Under the pieces are notes generated by a model. That model searched no databases, was not told the DNA's origin, and saw nothing but the letters and a program-made list of their open reading frames with translations. A DNA stretch of 64,000 nt from Leuconostoc pseudomesenteroides KCTC 3652 (lineage in GTDB: Bacteria; Bacillota; Bacilli; Lactobacillales; Lactobacillaceae): assembly GCF_014634745.1 (NCBI RefSeq), contig NZ_BMBP01000003.1, forward strand, positions 62,001-126,000. The letters run 5' to 3'. This document shows positions 63,144-64,000 of this stretch, piece after piece. Each line of letters starts with the position of its first letter. The stretch's first letter is position 1. Both the position numbers and the translations under genes were made by a program.

Positions 63144-64000
63144 CCCAATCGTCCTCCGGCACTTCATCCACATAGGCTAGAGAAATATAGAACGTCGAGC
63201 CTTTGTTTTCAACAGAATCAACCCAAATTCGACCATTGAATTTTTCAACAACTTCCTTAGAAATTGCCAGTCCTAAGCCAGTTCCTCCTTGAGCACGCGA
63301 ACGAGATTTGTCCACTCGGAAGAACCTGTTAAAAATGTTGTCCAAATCCTTGCGCGGAATACCCAATCCTTGATCTGAAATACTCAAAATAGCACGTGTT
63401 TTAGTCTTTATTAAACGTGCTGTGATTGTGCCACCATCTGGCGAGTATTTCACAGCATTATTCATGATATTGTCTAGTACTTGCGTAAACTTATCTGGAT
63501 CCACTTCAACCCAAACATCTTCTTTCGTAAATTCACGTAAAATATTGTATCGCTTTGACGGTGATTCATCATTTTTAGCATCGTTTTCCAAGATCATATC
63601 AAAACGATTCAGCACAAAGTTAAACAAGCTATTTAAATTAATGACTTCTAATTTAACATCCATCGTGCCCTGATCAAGTCTTGATAATTCAAGCAAATCA
63701 TTAATCATACGAATCATACGTTGCGTTTCATCTTGCACAACACCCAAAAAATTCTGCGCCATGTCAGGATCATTAATTGCCCCTTCAGCAAGTGCGTCCA
63801 CATACGAACGAACAGAGGTTAACGGTGTTCGTAATTCGTGAGACACGTTAGAGACAAACATTCGCCGTTCAGAATCGATACGTTGTTGTTCAGTAATGTT
63901 ATGTAAAACCACCACTAGTCCAGAAATGAAACCAGATTGGCGCTTAATCAATGATACATAGGCTTGTACCAATAAATCTTTACTATCGTCAGATAAATCA
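63133..64000 (-). CDS. walK: Sensor histidine kinase WalK (partial, N-terminus off window)
   Basis: The C-terminal 288 residues of the cell-wall stress sensor kinase, transcribed leftwards from beyond the right edge. Visible parts are the end of a PAS domain (VVVLHNITEQQ), the dimerisation domain with the phospho-histidine in VSHELRTPLTSVRS, and the catalytic domain with N box (NNAVKYSP), DQGLGIP and GGTGLGLA. The order walK-yycH-yycI-htrA-rlmH matches the conserved block of Firmicutes; walR should lie to the right. Confidence 0.94.
   Translation of the reverse strand, partial: DLSDDSKDLLVQAYVSLIKRQSGFISGLVVVLHNITEQQRIDSERRMFVSNVSHELRTPLTSVRSYVDALAEGAINDPDMAQNFLGVVQDETQRMIRMINDLLELSRLDQGTMDVKLEVINLNSLFNFVLNRFDMILENDAKNDESPSKRYNILREFTKEDVWVEVDPDKFTQVLDNIMNNAVKYSPDGGTITARLIKTKTRAILSISDQGLGIPRKDLDNIFNRFFRVDKSRSRAQGGTGLGLAISKEVVEKFNGRIWVDSVENKGSTFYISLAYVDEVPEDDWDAE

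Overview
The window reads as chromosomal DNA from a low-GC lactic acid bacterium, most likely Leuconostoc or a close relative (Leuconostocaceae). The basis is family resemblance recalled from memory, not a search. It includes a Lactobacillales F0 operon order (atpB-E-F-H), a WalK-YycH-YycI-HtrA-RlmH block, HelD, a lysine riboswitch ahead of alr-asd, an opp operon followed by pepO, two Rgg regulators, and a DHA2 efflux pump paired with a DUF4811 protein. There is no prophage, insertion sequence or CRISPR array. Nearly all genes lie on the minus strand, as expected on one replichore with the origin to the right.

Layout, left to right. 0-2 kb: F1F0 ATP synthase genes atpB, atpE, atpF and partial atpH. 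2-7.3 kb: uracil permease with a complex leader, a PTS EIICBA sugar transporter, phosphoglycerate mutase and a cold-shock protein. 7.5-13 kb: DUF4811 plus multidrug efflux, and helD-coaA. 13-19.3 kb: a large BspA-repeat surface protein with a WxL-like C terminus and several small membrane or regulatory proteins. 19.4-26.2 kb: tRNA-Ser, then bioY/birA/ABC-F/two Rgg genes, with a divergent MFS-VOC pair. 26.2-28.4 kb: two alcohol dehydrogenase-superfamily oxidoreductases. 28.5-34.5 kb: an intact oppDFBCA operon. 34.6-38.3 kb: pgk and a glycosyltransferase pair. 38.3-38.6 kb: tRNA-Gln preceded by a tRNA-Tyr lacking its D and anticodon arms. 38.7-46.3 kb: pepO and a second oppABCDF operon whose oppB carries an in-frame stop. 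46.5-49.5 kb: a polar amino-acid ABC importer. 49.7-54.4 kb: a heterodimeric ABC exporter and a YdcF-like protein. 54.4-57 kb: alr-asd under a lysine riboswitch. 57-58.6 kb: a beta-lactamase-fold protein and NAD(P)HX epimerase. 58.6-64 kb: rlmH, a 629-bp gene-free region packed with DnaA boxes, then htrA, yycI, yycH and partial walK.

The genes support energy generation (ATP synthase, Gpm, Pgk), peptide and amino-acid uptake (two Opp systems, Gln-type ABC, PepO), cell-wall work (Alr, Asd, WalK-YycHI, HtrA, glycosyltransferases, WxL adhesin) and drug export. The observations most worth a second look are the deleted tRNA-Tyr, the nonsense codon in oppB, the DnaA-box array with an interleaved CGAACA motif between rlmH and htrA, a candidate H-type pseudoknot RNA at the oppA 3' end, a CRE-overlapped promoter driving a 24-codon ORF ahead of uraA, and three substrate-binding proteins lacking a lipobox cysteine. 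Start sites were adjusted where a Shine-Dalgarno sequence clearly chose a different codon.
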